This document shows positions 18,442-28,003 of a stretch of 64,000 nt of DNA, one piece after another. Under the pieces are notes generated by a model that saw nothing but the letters and a program-made list of their open reading frames with translations, had not been told where the DNA came from and made no database searches. The DNA is from Magnetospirillum sp. XM-1. GTDB lineage: Bacteria > Pseudomonadota > Alphaproteobacteria > Rhodospirillales > Magnetospirillaceae. The position numbers and the translations under genes were made by a program. The stretch covers positions 3,252,001-3,316,000 of the forward strand of contig NZ_LN997848.1 of the NCBI RefSeq assembly GCF_001511835.1. Reading direction: 5' to 3'. The first letter of the stretch is position 1; each line of letters begins with the position of its first letter.

Positions 18442-19390
18442 CGATGCACCCCTGGGACCTGGCGGTGAGTTCGGCGCAAAGCTGGCGGGCAGCCTGTTCC
18501 GACAGGGGCGCGGCGCGCACCCGCCAGAACGTCCCCTTGCCTTCCAGCTCGACGCGGACGATGTCGGGCTTCAGCGCGCCCAGCAGGTCGGCATTGGCCT
18601 TCTGGATGCGCAGCCATTCCTTGTCGGCCTGATCGGCGGCGCGCACCGCGCCCAGCTGCACCACGAATTCGCCGGAGGCCGGAGCCTTGGCCGAGACGGC
18701 GGGCGGCGGAGCGGGCGGCGGCGGCACGGCGCGGGGCGCCTGGGCCACCACGGCGGGCGCCATGTGTTCGGGCTGGGCCGGGGCCGGGGCGCGCTCCTGC
18801 ACCGGCTGGTAGGCGGGCGGCACCGGAGCGGCGGCGGGCGGAATGGGCGAGGATTCCATGGGCTGGGCCGCCACCTTGGCCGCCGGAGCGGTCTTAGGCG
18901 CCGGCGGCTCGCCCGCCTTGGGCGGAATGGGGGCCGGACGCTGCGCCACGGCGGGCGGAATGTTGGCGGGCGGCGGCTCGGCCGACAGCGGCGGCACGGA
19001 AATGGTCTTGGGCGGGGCCTTGGCGGCCTCGGGCTGAGGCAACAGGCGCTCGACCTTGGGCTCGCTCTCGCCGGCGGAATCCATGCGCTCGTAGACCAGC
19101 TTGTCCTGGTTGGGCACCTGCATGCCGCCGCGATCGTCGGGACGGGTCTTGATGGGGCGGTCGTCGGCCTTGATCACCGGCACGCCCAGACCGCCGCCCT
19201 TGCGCCCGCCCACGAAATGCAGGCCGGCGGCGACGATGGCTCCCACCGCGATCACCGCGCCGCCGATCAGCACCCAGCTGCGCAGGCGATGACCGGCCCG
19301 GGCCTGATGGGAATCGGCGTCGGCGTCATAGCGCTCCGGGATGATGTCCAGCAGGTCGCGTTCGTAATCGTCGCCGGGACGTTTGGCCAT
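18428..19390 (-). CDS. SPOR-domain membrane protein
   Basis: A single-span protein (320 aa) predicted to bind septal denuded peptidoglycan. It has a short cytoplasmic N-terminus, one helix at about residues 38-60, a long low-complexity Pro/Ala periplasmic linker, and a C-terminal SPOR domain (about 238-318) starting VVQLGAVRAADQADKEW. It lies 18 nt after argS and overlaps nagZ, a conserved alphaproteobacterial arrangement. A cell-division role is inferred from the SPOR domain. Confidence 0.88.
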   Translation of the reverse strand: MAKRPGDDYERDLLDIIPERYDADADSHQARAGHRLRSWVLIGGAVIAVGAIVAAGLHFVGGRKGGGLGVPVIKADDRPIKTRPDDRGGMQVPNQDKLVYERMDSAGESEPKVERLLPQPEAAKAPPKTISVPPLSAEPPPANIPPAVAQRPAPIPPKAGEPPAPKTAPAAKVAAQPMESSPIPPAAAPVPPAYQPVQERAPAPAQPEHMAPAVVAQAPRAVPPPPAPPPAVSAKAPASGEFVVQLGAVRAADQADKEWLRIQKANADLLGALKPDIVRVELEGKGTFWRVRAAPLSEQAARQLCAELTARSQGCIVARR

Positions 19391-19408
19391 GTCGCAGGTT
19401 TCCCCTTG

Positions 19409-21139
19409 TTACCGCATCTCTTCCACGGGCGTGACACCGAAGATGCCGAGCCCCGAGGCGATCACCCCCACCACCGCGCGCAGCAGGCCCAGGCGGGCCA
19501 GCGACAATTCGCGGTCGTCCTCGATCAGGAACCGCAGCCTCGTCTCGTCCTTGCCCTTGTTCCACAGCCCGTGGAAGGCGGCGGCCAGGTCGTAGAGATA
19601 GAACGCGACGCGATGCGGTTCGTGGGCCTCGGCCGCGCTTTCCACCAGGCGCGGCCAGCCGGCCAGCAGCCTGATCAAACCAAGCTCGGCCGGGTCGGTC
19701 AAGCGCGCCAGCACGTCCACGCCCGGAGTATGGCCCACGGTCTCCGGCCACATCTGCGCCGCGTGGCGCATCACCGAGTGGCAGCGGGCATGGGCGTACT
19801 GGACGTAGAACACCGGATTGTCGCGGCTTTGCTCCAGCACCTTGTCCAGGTCGAAGTCCAGATGGGCGTCGTTCTTGCGGGTCAGCATGATGAAGCGGAC
19901 CACGTCCTTGCCCACCGCCTCGACCAGATCGCGGAGCGTGACGAAGGTGCCGGCCCGCTTGCTCATCTTGTAGGGCTGGCCGCCCTTCAGCAGGTTGACC
20001 ATCTGGCACAGCTTGACATCGAGCTCGCCGCCGCCCTCGCTCACCGCCTTGACGGCGGCCTGCATGCGCTTGACGTAGCCGCCGTGATCGGCGCCCCACA
20101 CGTCGATCATGGAGCCGAAGCCGCGCCGGTACTTGTCCAGGTGATAGGCGATGTCGGAGGCGAAATAGGTCCACGAGCCATCCGACTTCTTCAAGGGACG
20201 GTCCACGTCGTCGCCGAATTCGGTGGCCTTGAACAGGGTTTGCGGCCGGGCCTCCCAATCGTCGGGCAGCTTGCCCTTGGGGGGCTCCAGCACGCCTTCG
20301 TAGATCAGGCCCTTGGCCGACAGGGTGTCCAGGGCGTCCTGGACCTTGCCGGCGTCGACCAGCCCGCGCTCGGAGACGAAGACGTCGTGCTTGACCCCCA
20401 GGCCGGCCAGATCGTCCTTGATCATGTCCAGCATGGAGTCCACCGCGAAGCCGCGCAGCAGGGGCAGCCACTCCTCCTCCGGCTTGTCCTTCAGCGACGC
20501 GCCGTACTTGGCGGCAAGCGCCGCGCCGGTGGGCTTGAGATACTCGCCGGGATAAAGGCCCTCGGGGATCTCGCCGATCACCTCGCCCAGGGCCTCGCGG
20601 TAGCGCAGATGGGCCGAACGGGCCAGCACGTCCACCTGGGAGCCGGCGTCGTTGACGTAGTATTCCCGCGTCACGTCGTAACCGGCCTTGGCCAGCAGCA
20701 GCGCCAGGGCGTCGCCGAACACCGCGCCGCGGGCGTGGCCGATATGCATGGGGCCGGTGGGATTGGCGGAAACGTATTCCACGTTGACCTTGGCGCGCCT
20801 GCCCATCTCCGACTGGCCATAGGACACCCCGGCGGCCAGCACCTCGGCCAGACGCTCGAACCAGAAGGAATCGGCCAGGCGCAGGTTGATGAAGCCGGGA
20901 CCGGCCACCTCCACCTCGGACACCGCCGGATGGGCGCGCAAGGCCGCCGCGATCTTTTCCGCCAGGTCGCGGGGCTTCATGCCCGCCGCCTTGGTCAGCA
21001 CCATGGCGGCGTTGGTGGCGACATCGCCGTGGCTGGTCTCGCGCGGCGGCTCGGCGGTGACCTTGGAGGTGTCGAGGCCGGGAACGATAGCCTCGACCGA
21101 CTTGATAATTTCTTCGCGGAAGTATCTGAACAGGTTCAT
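19409..21139 (-). CDS. argS: Arginine--tRNA ligase
   Basis: Class I synthetase charging tRNA-Arg, 576 aa. [19 protein letters not shown] contains the HIGH signature, and KMSKRAGTF corresponds to the KMSKS loop region. The C-terminal DALR anticodon-binding domain ends the protein. Start ATG 21139 gives the normal N-terminus [11 protein letters not shown]. It lies 5 nt downstream of dgt. Confidence 0.97.
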   Translation of the reverse strand: MNLFRYFREEIIKSVEAIVPGLDTSKVTAEPPRETSHGDVATNAAMVLTKAAGMKPRDLAEKIAAALRAHPAVSEVEVAGPGFINLRLADSFWFERLAEVLAAGVSYGQSEMGRRAKVNVEYVSANPTGPMHIGHARGAVFGDALALLLAKAGYDVTREYYVNDAGSQVDVLARSAHLRYREALGEVIGEIPEGLYPGEYLKPTGAALAAKYGASLKDKPEEEWLPLLRGFAVDSMLDMIKDDLAGLGVKHDVFVSERGLVDAGKVQDALDTLSAKGLIYEGVLEPPKGKLPDDWEARPQTLFKATEFGDDVDRPLKKSDGSWTYFASDIAYHLDKYRRGFGSMIDVWGADHGGYVKRMQAAVKAVSEGGGELDVKLCQMVNLLKGGQPYKMSKRAGTFVTLRDLVEAVGKDVVRFIMLTRKNDAHLDFDLDKVLEQSRDNPVFYVQYAHARCHSVMRHAAQMWPETVGHTPGVDVLARLTDPAELGLIRLLAGWPRLVESAAEAHEPHRVAFYLYDLAAAFHGLWNKGKDETRLRFLIEDDRELSLARLGLLRAVVGVIASGLGIFGVTPVEEMR

Positions 21140-21144
21140 TTTTC

Positions 21145-22338
21145 TCAGGGCTTCTCTTGCAGGTCGAACAGCCGGCGATGCTCGTCGAGCGCAAAGCGGT
21201 CGGTCATGCCGGCGATATAATCGGCCACCACGCGGGCGGTCTTGGCGGTGCCCTTGCCATCGGCAAGACGCCGCCATTCGGGCGGCAGGCATTCGGGTTC
21301 GGCGAACAGCAGGCGGAACAGGTCCTTCACCACGCGCCGTCCCTTGCTGGTCATGCGGTTGACGCTGAAGTGGCGGTACATGTTGGTGAACAGGAACTGG
21401 CGCAGCGCCGCGTCGTTGGCGCGCATCGAGTCGGAAAAGGCGGCCAGCGGCCGGCCCAGGCCGCGCACCTCGTCGGCGCTTTGCGGCTTGAACTCGGCGA
21501 TGCGGCGCCGGGTCTCCTCGATCAGGTCGAGGATCATGATGCCGATCATCCGGCGCACCACCTCGTGAATATGGAGCGAGGGGTCGGCATCGGGATATTC
21601 CCTGGCCACCTGATGGAACAGCGGCCCCACCAGCGGAACGTCGGCCAAGTCCTTGATGGTGAACAGACCGGCGCGCAGGCCGTCGTCGATGTCGTGGTTG
21701 TTGTAGGCGATGTCGTCGGACAGCGCCGCCACCTGGGCCTCCACGCCGGCGAAACTGTCCAGGCGCAGGTCGTGCAGCTGGGCGTATTCGGCGATGGCCC
21801 CGGGCAGCACCCGGCCGGGCTTGACCGCCAGCGGGCCGGTCAGCGGGCCGTTGTGCTTGACCAGGCCTTCCAGGGTCTCCCAGGTGAGGTTGAGGCCCTC
21901 GAACTCCACGTAGCGGCGTTCCAGCTTGGTGACGATGCGCAAGGACTGGGCGTTGTGGTCGAAGCCGCCGTATTCGGCCAGCACCTCCTGCAGCGCGTCC
22001 TCGCCGGCATGGCCGAAGGGGGTGTGGCCCAGATCGTGGGCCAGCGCCAGCGCCTCGGCCAGATCCTCGTCCAGGGCCAGGACACGCGCGATGGAGCGCG
22101 CGATCTGCGACACCTCCAGCGAATGGGTCAGCCGCGTCCTGAAATTGTCGCCCTCGTGATAGACGAACACCTGGGTCTTGTATTGCAGGCGGCGGAAGGC
22201 GGCGGAATGGATGATGCGGTCGCGGTCGCGCTGGAACGGCGAGCGGGTCGGGCTGTCCGCCTCCGCATGCAGGCGGCCACGCGATTCCTCGGGCCGGCAG
22301 GCGTAGGACGCCAGGGTATGAAAGCGGGACTCGGTCAT
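21145..22338 (-). CDS. dgt: Deoxyguanosinetriphosphate triphosphohydrolase-like protein
   Basis: An HD-domain dNTP triphosphohydrolase, 397 aa. The N-terminal [24 protein letters not shown] segment is followed by [14 protein letters not shown] and [17 protein letters not shown], which contain the HD metal ligands. Start ATG 22338 is selected over an ATG 12 codons upstream because it gives the family N-terminus. It heads the long minus-strand run leading into argS and is linked to erpA in many alphaproteobacteria. Confidence 0.92.
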   Translation of the reverse strand: MTESRFHTLASYACRPEESRGRLHAEADSPTRSPFQRDRDRIIHSAAFRRLQYKTQVFVYHEGDNFRTRLTHSLEVSQIARSIARVLALDEDLAEALALAHDLGHTPFGHAGEDALQEVLAEYGGFDHNAQSLRIVTKLERRYVEFEGLNLTWETLEGLVKHNGPLTGPLAVKPGRVLPGAIAEYAQLHDLRLDSFAGVEAQVAALSDDIAYNNHDIDDGLRAGLFTIKDLADVPLVGPLFHQVAREYPDADPSLHIHEVVRRMIGIMILDLIEETRRRIAEFKPQSADEVRGLGRPLAAFSDSMRANDAALRQFLFTNMYRHFSVNRMTSKGRRVVKDLFRLLFAEPECLPPEWRRLADGKGTAKTARVVADYIAGMTDRFALDEHRRLFDLQEKP

Positions 22339-22392
22339 GACCGGGACACTACCGCCCAAGCCCGGGGAACGCAACCACCGGGGGCTCGAAAC

Positions 22393-23547
22393 TCAGGCCA
22401 ATTCGCAGCGGTCGCGCCCCACGGTCTTGGCGCGGTACAGCGCGGTATCGGCGCGGCGGATGGCCGCCTCCAACCCCTCGTCCCCGGCCAGGGCGGCGAT
22501 GCCGGCGCTCAAGGTGATCCCGAAGGGCAGCTGGCCCGCTCCGTCCAGCCCCTTGGCCTGCTCGGTGAAGGCGGTGCGCAGACGCTCGGCCACCCCCATG
22601 GCCTCAGTGGTCGAACTGCCCGGCAGCAGGGCCAGGAATTCCTCGCCGCCGAAGCGGCAAAGCAGGTCCTCGGCCCGCAGCATGCGCCCCGCCAGGGAAA
22701 CGAACATCATCAGGGCCTCGTCGCCGCCGGCATGGCCCAGCCGGTCGTTGATCTGCTTGAAATGGTCCATGTCGATCATCAGCAGCGACAAGGGCGCGCC
22801 GGTGCGCCGCGCGCGGACCACCTCCCTTTCGGCCAGGGCACCGAAGGCCCGGCGGTTCAAGGCGCCGGTCAAGGGGTCGCGGCTGGCCTGGTGGTTCAGC
22901 TCTTCCTGCAGCCGCTCGCCGGCCATCAGCACCATGCACAGGGTGACCGAGATGGTGACGCACAACCACCACATGGAAGCGACCACGGTCAGGCCATAGG
23001 ACATGGTGCCGGCCATGAATCCCAGGTCGAAGGCGATGGAGGCGCCGCGGACCGAAAAGAACAGGGCGTTGGCCAGATAGACCCAGCCCGCCAGGCGCAT
23101 GGCGAGGCGATGGGGCGGCGCGCACCACAGCAATTCCCGGGCGATGGCCAGGGAGATGACCGCCACCAGGGCCGAATTGAAGCCGGCGCGCAGGTACAGC
23201 GACCCGGCCGAATGGGAGGAGACGATCAGCACGACGGCCAGGGCGCCGAGACCGAGATAGAACCGGACCGGCAGGCCGCTTCGCCCCAGGAAACGGCGAA
23301 AACCGTCCCAGACCAGGCAAAAGCCCGCCACCACCAGCCCGTGGGCCAGGGTCAGGGACCAGCCTTCGGACATGCCCGCCCCCGTCCCGGCCACGGCGAA
23401 GCTCAGCGCTCCGATCACGCTGGCCCAGGCCCAATGGCCCAGCCCGGCCATGCCGGGATGCAGGAAGTAGAGGACGATTCGGGCCAGGGCGCAGCACGAG
23501 GTCGCCACCGCGACCGCCACCAGCATGGTGTGCAGATCAAGCACCAA
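22393..23547 (-). CDS. Membrane diguanylate cyclase (GGDEF)
   Basis: Makes c-di-GMP. The 384-aa protein has an N-terminal membrane module of about six helices (residues 8-215) and a C-terminal GGDEF domain beginning ASRDPLTGALNRR. The active-site motif is GGEEF, and RAED lies five residues before it, matching the inhibitory I-site RxxD. The start is TTG 23547 or GTG 23544, with GGGGA upstream. It stands between dgt and erpA, which are neighbours in related genomes, so it looks inserted. Confidence 0.92.
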   Translation of the reverse strand: MVLDLHTMLVAVAVATSCCALARIVLYFLHPGMAGLGHWAWASVIGALSFAVAGTGAGMSEGWSLTLAHGLVVAGFCLVWDGFRRFLGRSGLPVRFYLGLGALAVVLIVSSHSAGSLYLRAGFNSALVAVISLAIARELLWCAPPHRLAMRLAGWVYLANALFFSVRGASIAFDLGFMAGTMSYGLTVVASMWWLCVTISVTLCMVLMAGERLQEELNHQASRDPLTGALNRRAFGALAEREVVRARRTGAPLSLLMIDMDHFKQINDRLGHAGGDEALMMFVSLAGRMLRAEDLLCRFGGEEFLALLPGSSTTEAMGVAERLRTAFTEQAKGLDGAGQLPFGITLSAGIAALAGDEGLEAAIRRADTALYRAKTVGRDRCELA

Positions 23548-23639
23548 AACAGGGTCCCCTCGCCAGATTAGAATCCCTCAATGGACGAGGTTATAAGCCA
23601 CGGCTCATATGCGCAACCTACGAACCATGACTTGAATTC

Positions 23640-23653
23640 GGTATCGGAATACC
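23640..23653. promoter_or_regulatory. Inverted repeat upstream of erpA
   Basis: GGTAT-CGGA-ATACC is a perfect 5-bp inverted repeat 83 bp before the erpA start, in the gap shared with the divergent GGDEF gene. An iron or Fe-S responsive operator is conceivable, but the sequence does not match a consensus I can name. Confidence 0.25.
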
Positions 23654-23736
23654 TAAATTGCGGGAACGATGCTTCCATCGGGGGTGGGCGAAGTGCTACC
23701 CTTCGAACAATTCCAATCCTTGCCGCAGAGGACACG

Positions 23737-24090
23737 ATGGCCGAGGTCGAACACAATTACGCCGCCCGCATCAGCGTCACCGAAAGTGCCGCCGAGCGCG
23801 TCCAGACCCTGATCAAGATGGAAGGCAAGCCCAACATGATGCTGCGCCTGGGCGTTTCCGGCGGCGGCTGCTCGGGCTTTTCCTACGGCATTTCGCTCGA
23901 CGACCAGATCGGCGACGAAGACCGCCTGTTCAGCGAATTCGGCATCACCGTGGTGATCGACCAGACCTCGCTGGACATGCTGGACGGCTCGGTGGTGGAT
24001 TACGTCGAGGATCTGGCCGGCTCGTCCTTCCAGATCAAGAACCCCAACGCCACCTCGACCTGCGGCTGCGGCAGTTCGTTCTCGGTGTAA
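23737..24090 (+). CDS. erpA: Iron-sulfur cluster insertion protein ErpA
   Basis: An A-type carrier delivering Fe-S clusters to apoproteins; 117 aa. The three conserved cysteines are visible in GGGCSGFSY and STCGCGSSF. The frame is open further upstream, but ATG 23737 gives a normal A-type N-terminus (RISVTESAAERVQ). It is followed directly by structured repeat copy A and a convergent gene. Confidence 0.93.
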   Translation: MAEVEHNYAARISVTESAAERVQTLIKMEGKPNMMLRLGVSGGGCSGFSYGISLDDQIGDEDRLFSEFGITVVIDQTSLDMLDGSVVDYVEDLAGSSFQIKNPNATSTCGCGSSFSV

Positions 24091-24100
24091 AGTCCATACA

Positions 24101-24200
24101 AGCCGGCGCGGGCCTCCGCCCGCTTGGCTCCCGCGCCATAAGGCGCGCGGCCCCTTGGGCCTAGCCGAACGGCAATGAGTTGGGCTCTCATTGCCGTCCG
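24101..24200. repeat. Structured intergenic repeat, copy A (four consecutive hairpins)
   Basis: Stem 1 is GCGGGC-CTCC-GCCCGC (24108-24123). Stem 2 is CGCGCC-ATAA-GGCGCG (24132-24147). Stem 3 is GGCCC-CTT-GGGCC (24149-24161). Stem 4 is an 11-bp perfect hairpin with arms 24169-24179 and 24187-24197. The loops of stems 1 and 2 equal those of copy B while the stem bases differ in compensatory fashion. The element fills the gap between convergent erpA and the HExxH gene. Confidence 0.85.
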
Positions 24201-24203
24201 GCA

Positions 24204-24896
24204 TTACCAGCTGGGGCACTGGCCGTTGACACGGCGGTAATTGCCCGGCGTGTCGATGGCGGCGTTGCGGACCCGCAGCTCGTTGGCGAAGGCCTCGAAG
24301 GTGGGCCTCATGGCGGCGGTCAGCTGATCCTTGAACTCGGCCGTCACCGCGTCGGCGGACGCGGTGCTGATGCGCGGGTTGATCCGCGCCGCCGCGTTGC
24401 GCAGCACCGATTCCGCCTGGGGCGTCCAGTGGCGGAAGGTATCGCGGCTGATGGCCACGTGCTCGTCCTCGTGGGTGCGGATCACCCGGTACTGGCAGCC
24501 GCCGGGGGGATATTCCCGCGCGACGTCCACCTTGATCTCGGTGATCTTCCAGACGGCCTCGACGCGGGCGAGGCCCATGCAGCGCCTGCCCTGCCCCAGG
24601 TCGATCTGCCAGCCCTGGACCCGCAGTTCCAGATTGGTGGTGGTCCGCGTCAGCCCGGTGGTGAACTCGTTGGACTCGGCCCGGGTCTTGCCCGACAGGG
24701 CGGTGATGCGGGCCCGGCTCTCCTCGCCGCTGTAGACCGGCTCGGCCATCCAGGTGGAAAAGGTCACGGTACGCTGCGGCACATAGGCCCCGCCCGGCGG
24801 GCAGGCCTGGGCGAAAACCGGGGAAGACGCCGCGGCGGACAGCGCGCAGGCCAGCAGGCTAGCCCTTGCGCGGGTGACAAACCGGCAGGGTGAAAT
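24204..24896 (-). CDS. Secreted DUF922-like protein with HExxH motif (start codon unclear)
   Basis: A predicted periplasmic protein of about 230 aa. A signal peptide core (SLLACALSAAASSPVFAQA) precedes the mature part. HEDEH within YRVIRTHEDEHVAI is a HExxH zinc-site pattern, as in DUF922-type putative proteases. Four cysteines could form disulfides. No ATG, GTG or TTG lies in frame near the signal peptide. The listed end uses an ATT codon at 24896, which would give a good n-region; CTG starts are possible. The 5' end overlaps the kinase gene by 38 nt, suggesting coupling. Function is inference. Confidence 0.65.
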   Translation of the reverse strand: MSPCRFVTRARASLLACALSAAASSPVFAQACPPGGAYVPQRTVTFSTWMAEPVYSGEESRARITALSGKTRAESNEFTTGLTRTTTNLELRVQGWQIDLGQGRRCMGLARVEAVWKITEIKVDVAREYPPGGCQYRVIRTHEDEHVAISRDTFRHWTPQAESVLRNAAARINPRISTASADAVTAEFKDQLTAAMRPTFEAFANELRVRNAAIDTPGNYRRVNGQCPSW

Positions 24897-27078
24897 GGAA
24901 GGTGCTTCCCCGCCCCGGCTCGGATTCCAGCCAGATCCGCCCGCCGTGGCGCTCGACGATCTTCTTGGCCACCGCCAGGCCGATGCCGGTACCTTCGTAC
25001 TCGCCCCTGGCATGCAGGCGCTGGAAGATGACGAAGACGCGGTCGAAATACTTGGGATCGATGCCGATTCCATTGTCCTGCACCGAAAACGTCCAGTTTT
25101 CCCCATCCCGCACCGCCCCGACATGAACGCGCGGAACCGTCCCGGGCGCCCTGTACTTTATGGCGTTCCCCACCAGGTTCTGCAACAGACTGACCATCTG
25201 GATCTGGTCCGCGTCCACGTCGGGCATCGGGTCGCGGGTGATCTCGGCGCCGGCTTCCTCGATGGCGGCGCCCAGATTGGTCAGGACCAGGTCCAGCACC
25301 GCCTCCATCTTGACCTTCTCGAAGGTTCGTCCGTGGGTGGAGACGCGGGAATAGACCAGAAGATCGGTGATCAGCCGGTGCATGCGCGCCGCGCCGTCGG
25401 CGGCGAAGTGGATGTATTCGCGGGCATTGTCGTCGAGCGCCCCGTCGTAGCGCCGCCGCAGCAATTGCAGGAAGCTGGTCACCGTGCGCAGGGGCTCTTG
25501 CAGGTCGTGGGAGGCGACATAGGCGAATTGCTGCAATTCGGCGTTGGAGCGTTCCAGTTCGGCGGTGCGCTCGGCCAGTTCCTGCTCGGCCATCTTGCGC
25601 TCGGTGACGTCGCGCAGGATGGCGGTGAAGAAGGCGCCGTTATCCATGTCCCAGCGCGACAGGGTCAGCTCCACCGGAAACACTTGTCCGTCGCGCCGCA
25701 ACCCTTCGAACAGCGAGGGAACGCCGAGGATCGGCGCGTCGCCCGTGGCAACGGCGCGGCGCAACCCGTCCTCGTGCCTCTGCCGGTAGGCCTCGGGCAG
25801 GATCATGGTGACGTTGGAGCCCAGCACCTCGGCCTCGGCGTAGCCGAAGATGCGCTCGGCCCCCACGTTCCACGACACGATGTCGCCCTGCCCGTTCACC
25901 GAGATGATGGCGTCGGCGGCCGTCTGGGTCACCGAACGGAAGCGCACCTCGGATTCCCTTAAGCGCTGCTCGGCCCGCTTGCGGTCGGTGATGTCATGGA
26001 TGCTCCAGCGGGTGCCCATGATCGCCCCGCTGTCGTCGAAAATGGGCTGGAAGCTGGCCATCACCCATTTGACCAGACCGTTGCGGCAGACCAGCCGGAA
26101 CTCCACGCCGCTCTCGAAATTGCCGGTCAGCGCCGATTGCCGCAGACGCCGGATCTCGGCCCGGTCGCCCTCGTAGATCATGGGCAGCGGGTAGTCTTCC
26201 ATGGCCAGGCATTGCTCGATGGAATAGCCGGCCAGACGCTCCACCGCCGGATTGACCCAACGCAGCCTGCCGTCCTGGTCCAGCCAGGATTCCCAGTCGA
26301 AGGTGTAGTCGGCGATGGCGCGGAAGCGCTCTTCCTTGGCCCGCAGCGCCTCGCGGGCTCCTTCCACCTCCTGGTGCTGCATCCGGATGATGCGGTCGGC
26401 GCGCCGCACGATGAGAAACAGGATCAGGTAGAGTCCCGCCAGGATGGCCGCCACCAGCCCCCCTAAGCGCCAGACGTTCAACCGCAGCCGATCCATGGAC
26501 GGGGTGGCGTCGGAATAGAGCTCCAGCGCTCCGACCACCTGCCCCAGTTCGCCGGTCACCGGAATGCCGGTCTCCACCACCCAGCGGTCGGCCGATTGCC
26601 CGTCCAGGGCGGGCATTTGCGGCCTGAAGGTCATGACCGTCCAGGACGCGCCCTGCTCCACCGCCTTACGCACCCCAGGGTTGATCGAAAAATCCTCGCC
26701 CACTTCGGCGCGGATGGAGGAATAGATGGCGCGGCCCCGGCCGTCATAGACGCGGATCTTCAGGATGGGCAGACCGGCAGACAGGCTTTCGAAGGCGATG
26801 TCGAGCGCGCGCAGCTCGCCGCGACGCCTCAGCGGCTCGGCCGGAATATTGGATGCAGACACGAAAAATGGCTGAAACTGGCGCCAGAACGTGTTGGCGA
26901 AGGAGGTGGTCAAGCGGGTGTTGTCCGCTTCCGTCGACAACAGGAACTCGTCTACCTGATCGCTGCGGTAAAGGGCGACCAGTACCGAGGCCGTGATGGT
27001 CAGCGCCACCGCGCTGGCCATGGAATAGTAGCGCAGCAGCTTGAACCTGGAGTTGACGCGTTTGCCGTCTGCCACCAA
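24859..27078 (-). CDS. Membrane sensor histidine kinase with two PAS domains
   Basis: A 739-aa kinase: helix at about residues 16-36, periplasmic sensor of about 165 residues, second helix at about 205-226, coiled coil, then two PAS/PAC units (about 245-370, and 378-500 ending DVTERKMAEQEL). HisKA follows with H-box YVASHDLQEPLRTV, then HATPase motifs LVGNAIKY, DNGIGI and GTGIGLAV. The catalytic region is paralogous to that of the kinase at 982-2784. No regulator is adjacent. The start is ambiguous (TTG 27078 or GTG 27075). It is cotranscribed with the overlapping HExxH gene. Confidence 0.9.
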   Translation of the reverse strand: MVADGKRVNSRFKLLRYYSMASAVALTITASVLVALYRSDQVDEFLLSTEADNTRLTTSFANTFWRQFQPFFVSASNIPAEPLRRRGELRALDIAFESLSAGLPILKIRVYDGRGRAIYSSIRAEVGEDFSINPGVRKAVEQGASWTVMTFRPQMPALDGQSADRWVVETGIPVTGELGQVVGALELYSDATPSMDRLRLNVWRLGGLVAAILAGLYLILFLIVRRADRIIRMQHQEVEGAREALRAKEERFRAIADYTFDWESWLDQDGRLRWVNPAVERLAGYSIEQCLAMEDYPLPMIYEGDRAEIRRLRQSALTGNFESGVEFRLVCRNGLVKWVMASFQPIFDDSGAIMGTRWSIHDITDRKRAEQRLRESEVRFRSVTQTAADAIISVNGQGDIVSWNVGAERIFGYAEAEVLGSNVTMILPEAYRQRHEDGLRRAVATGDAPILGVPSLFEGLRRDGQVFPVELTLSRWDMDNGAFFTAILRDVTERKMAEQELAERTAELERSNAELQQFAYVASHDLQEPLRTVTSFLQLLRRRYDGALDDNAREYIHFAADGAARMHRLITDLLVYSRVSTHGRTFEKVKMEAVLDLVLTNLGAAIEEAGAEITRDPMPDVDADQIQMVSLLQNLVGNAIKYRAPGTVPRVHVGAVRDGENWTFSVQDNGIGIDPKYFDRVFVIFQRLHARGEYEGTGIGLAVAKKIVERHGGRIWLESEPGRGSTFHFTLPVCHPRKG

Positions 27079-27220
27079 TTCCCCCGAACCTGCATGGCCC
27101 GTATGAGTATGCGCTTTCGGTATTTATACATACAATCTCAATAACGCTGGCCTGCCTTGCCGAAACCGCCGGGTCCTGTATCCTCTGGGGCCTGCGACAC
27201 ATCGCCGGAGCGGATCGAAC

Positions 27221-27997
27221 ATGGGCCTGCGCATCGCCACCTGGAACGTCAATTCAGTGCGGGCCCGCCTGGGCAACGTGCTCGAATGGCTGAACGCCTT
27301 CGCCCCCGACGTGGTGCTGCTGCAAGAGATCAAGTGCCAGGACCACGACTTTCCCCGCCTGGAGATCGAAGCCGCCGGCTATCGCGCCGCCGTTCACGGC
27401 CAGAAGAGCTATAACGGCGTCGCCATCCTGTCGCGGCTGCCCATGAGCGACGTCGTCTGCCGCCTGCCCGGCGACGAGGCCGACGAACAGGCCCGCTACA
27501 TCGAGGCGACCATCGCCGGCTGGCGTCTGGCCTCCCTTTATCTCCCCAACGGCAATCCCGCTCCGGGTGACAAGTTCGACTACAAGCTGGCGTGGATGGC
27601 GCGGTTGAAGCGCCATGCAGAAACCCTGCTGGCGGCGGGAACGCCCTTCGCCCTGGGCGGCGACTTCAACATCTGCCCCAATGACGACGACGTCTACGAC
27701 CCGCCCAACTGGCGGGGTGACGCGCTGTGCCGCCCCGACAGCCGCGCCGCCTTCCGCTCCATCGTCAACCTTGGGCTGACAGAGGCGTTCCGCGCCCTGC
27801 ATCCCGATGAGAAGGGCCGCTATTCCTTCTGGGATTATCAGGCCGGCGCCTGGCAGCGGGACGAAGGCTTGCGCATCGACCATTTCCTGCTGTCGCCCCA
27901 GGCCGCCGACCGCCTGCGGGCCTGTGACATCGACAAGGGACCGAGGGCCAGGGAAAAGGCCTCGGACCACACGCCGGTGTGGATCGAGCTGGATTAG
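27221..27997 (+). CDS. xth: Exodeoxyribonuclease III
   Basis: AP endonuclease and 3'-5' exonuclease of base-excision repair, 258 aa. Motifs are RIATWNVNSVRARL, LLQEIKCQ (metal-binding Glu), YLPNGNP, GGDFNICPNDDDVYDP and the C-terminal SDHTPVWIEL. ATG 27221 follows a GGAG. It is divergent from the PAS kinase across a 142-bp gap and converges on the hemerythrin gene. Confidence 0.95.
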   Translation: MGLRIATWNVNSVRARLGNVLEWLNAFAPDVVLLQEIKCQDHDFPRLEIEAAGYRAAVHGQKSYNGVAILSRLPMSDVVCRLPGDEADEQARYIEATIAGWRLASLYLPNGNPAPGDKFDYKLAWMARLKRHAETLLAAGTPFALGGDFNICPNDDDVYDPPNWRGDALCRPDSRAAFRSIVNLGLTEAFRALHPDEKGRYSFWDYQAGAWQRDEGLRIDHFLLSPQAADRLRACDIDKGPRAREKASDHTPVWIELD

Positions 27998-28003
27998 GTT
28001 TAT

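Noticed and set aside
18026-21220. Open frame of more than 1000 codons on the plus strand
   Set aside because: It is antisense to nagZ, the SPOR gene and argS and has the same shadow composition; no domain is recognisable.
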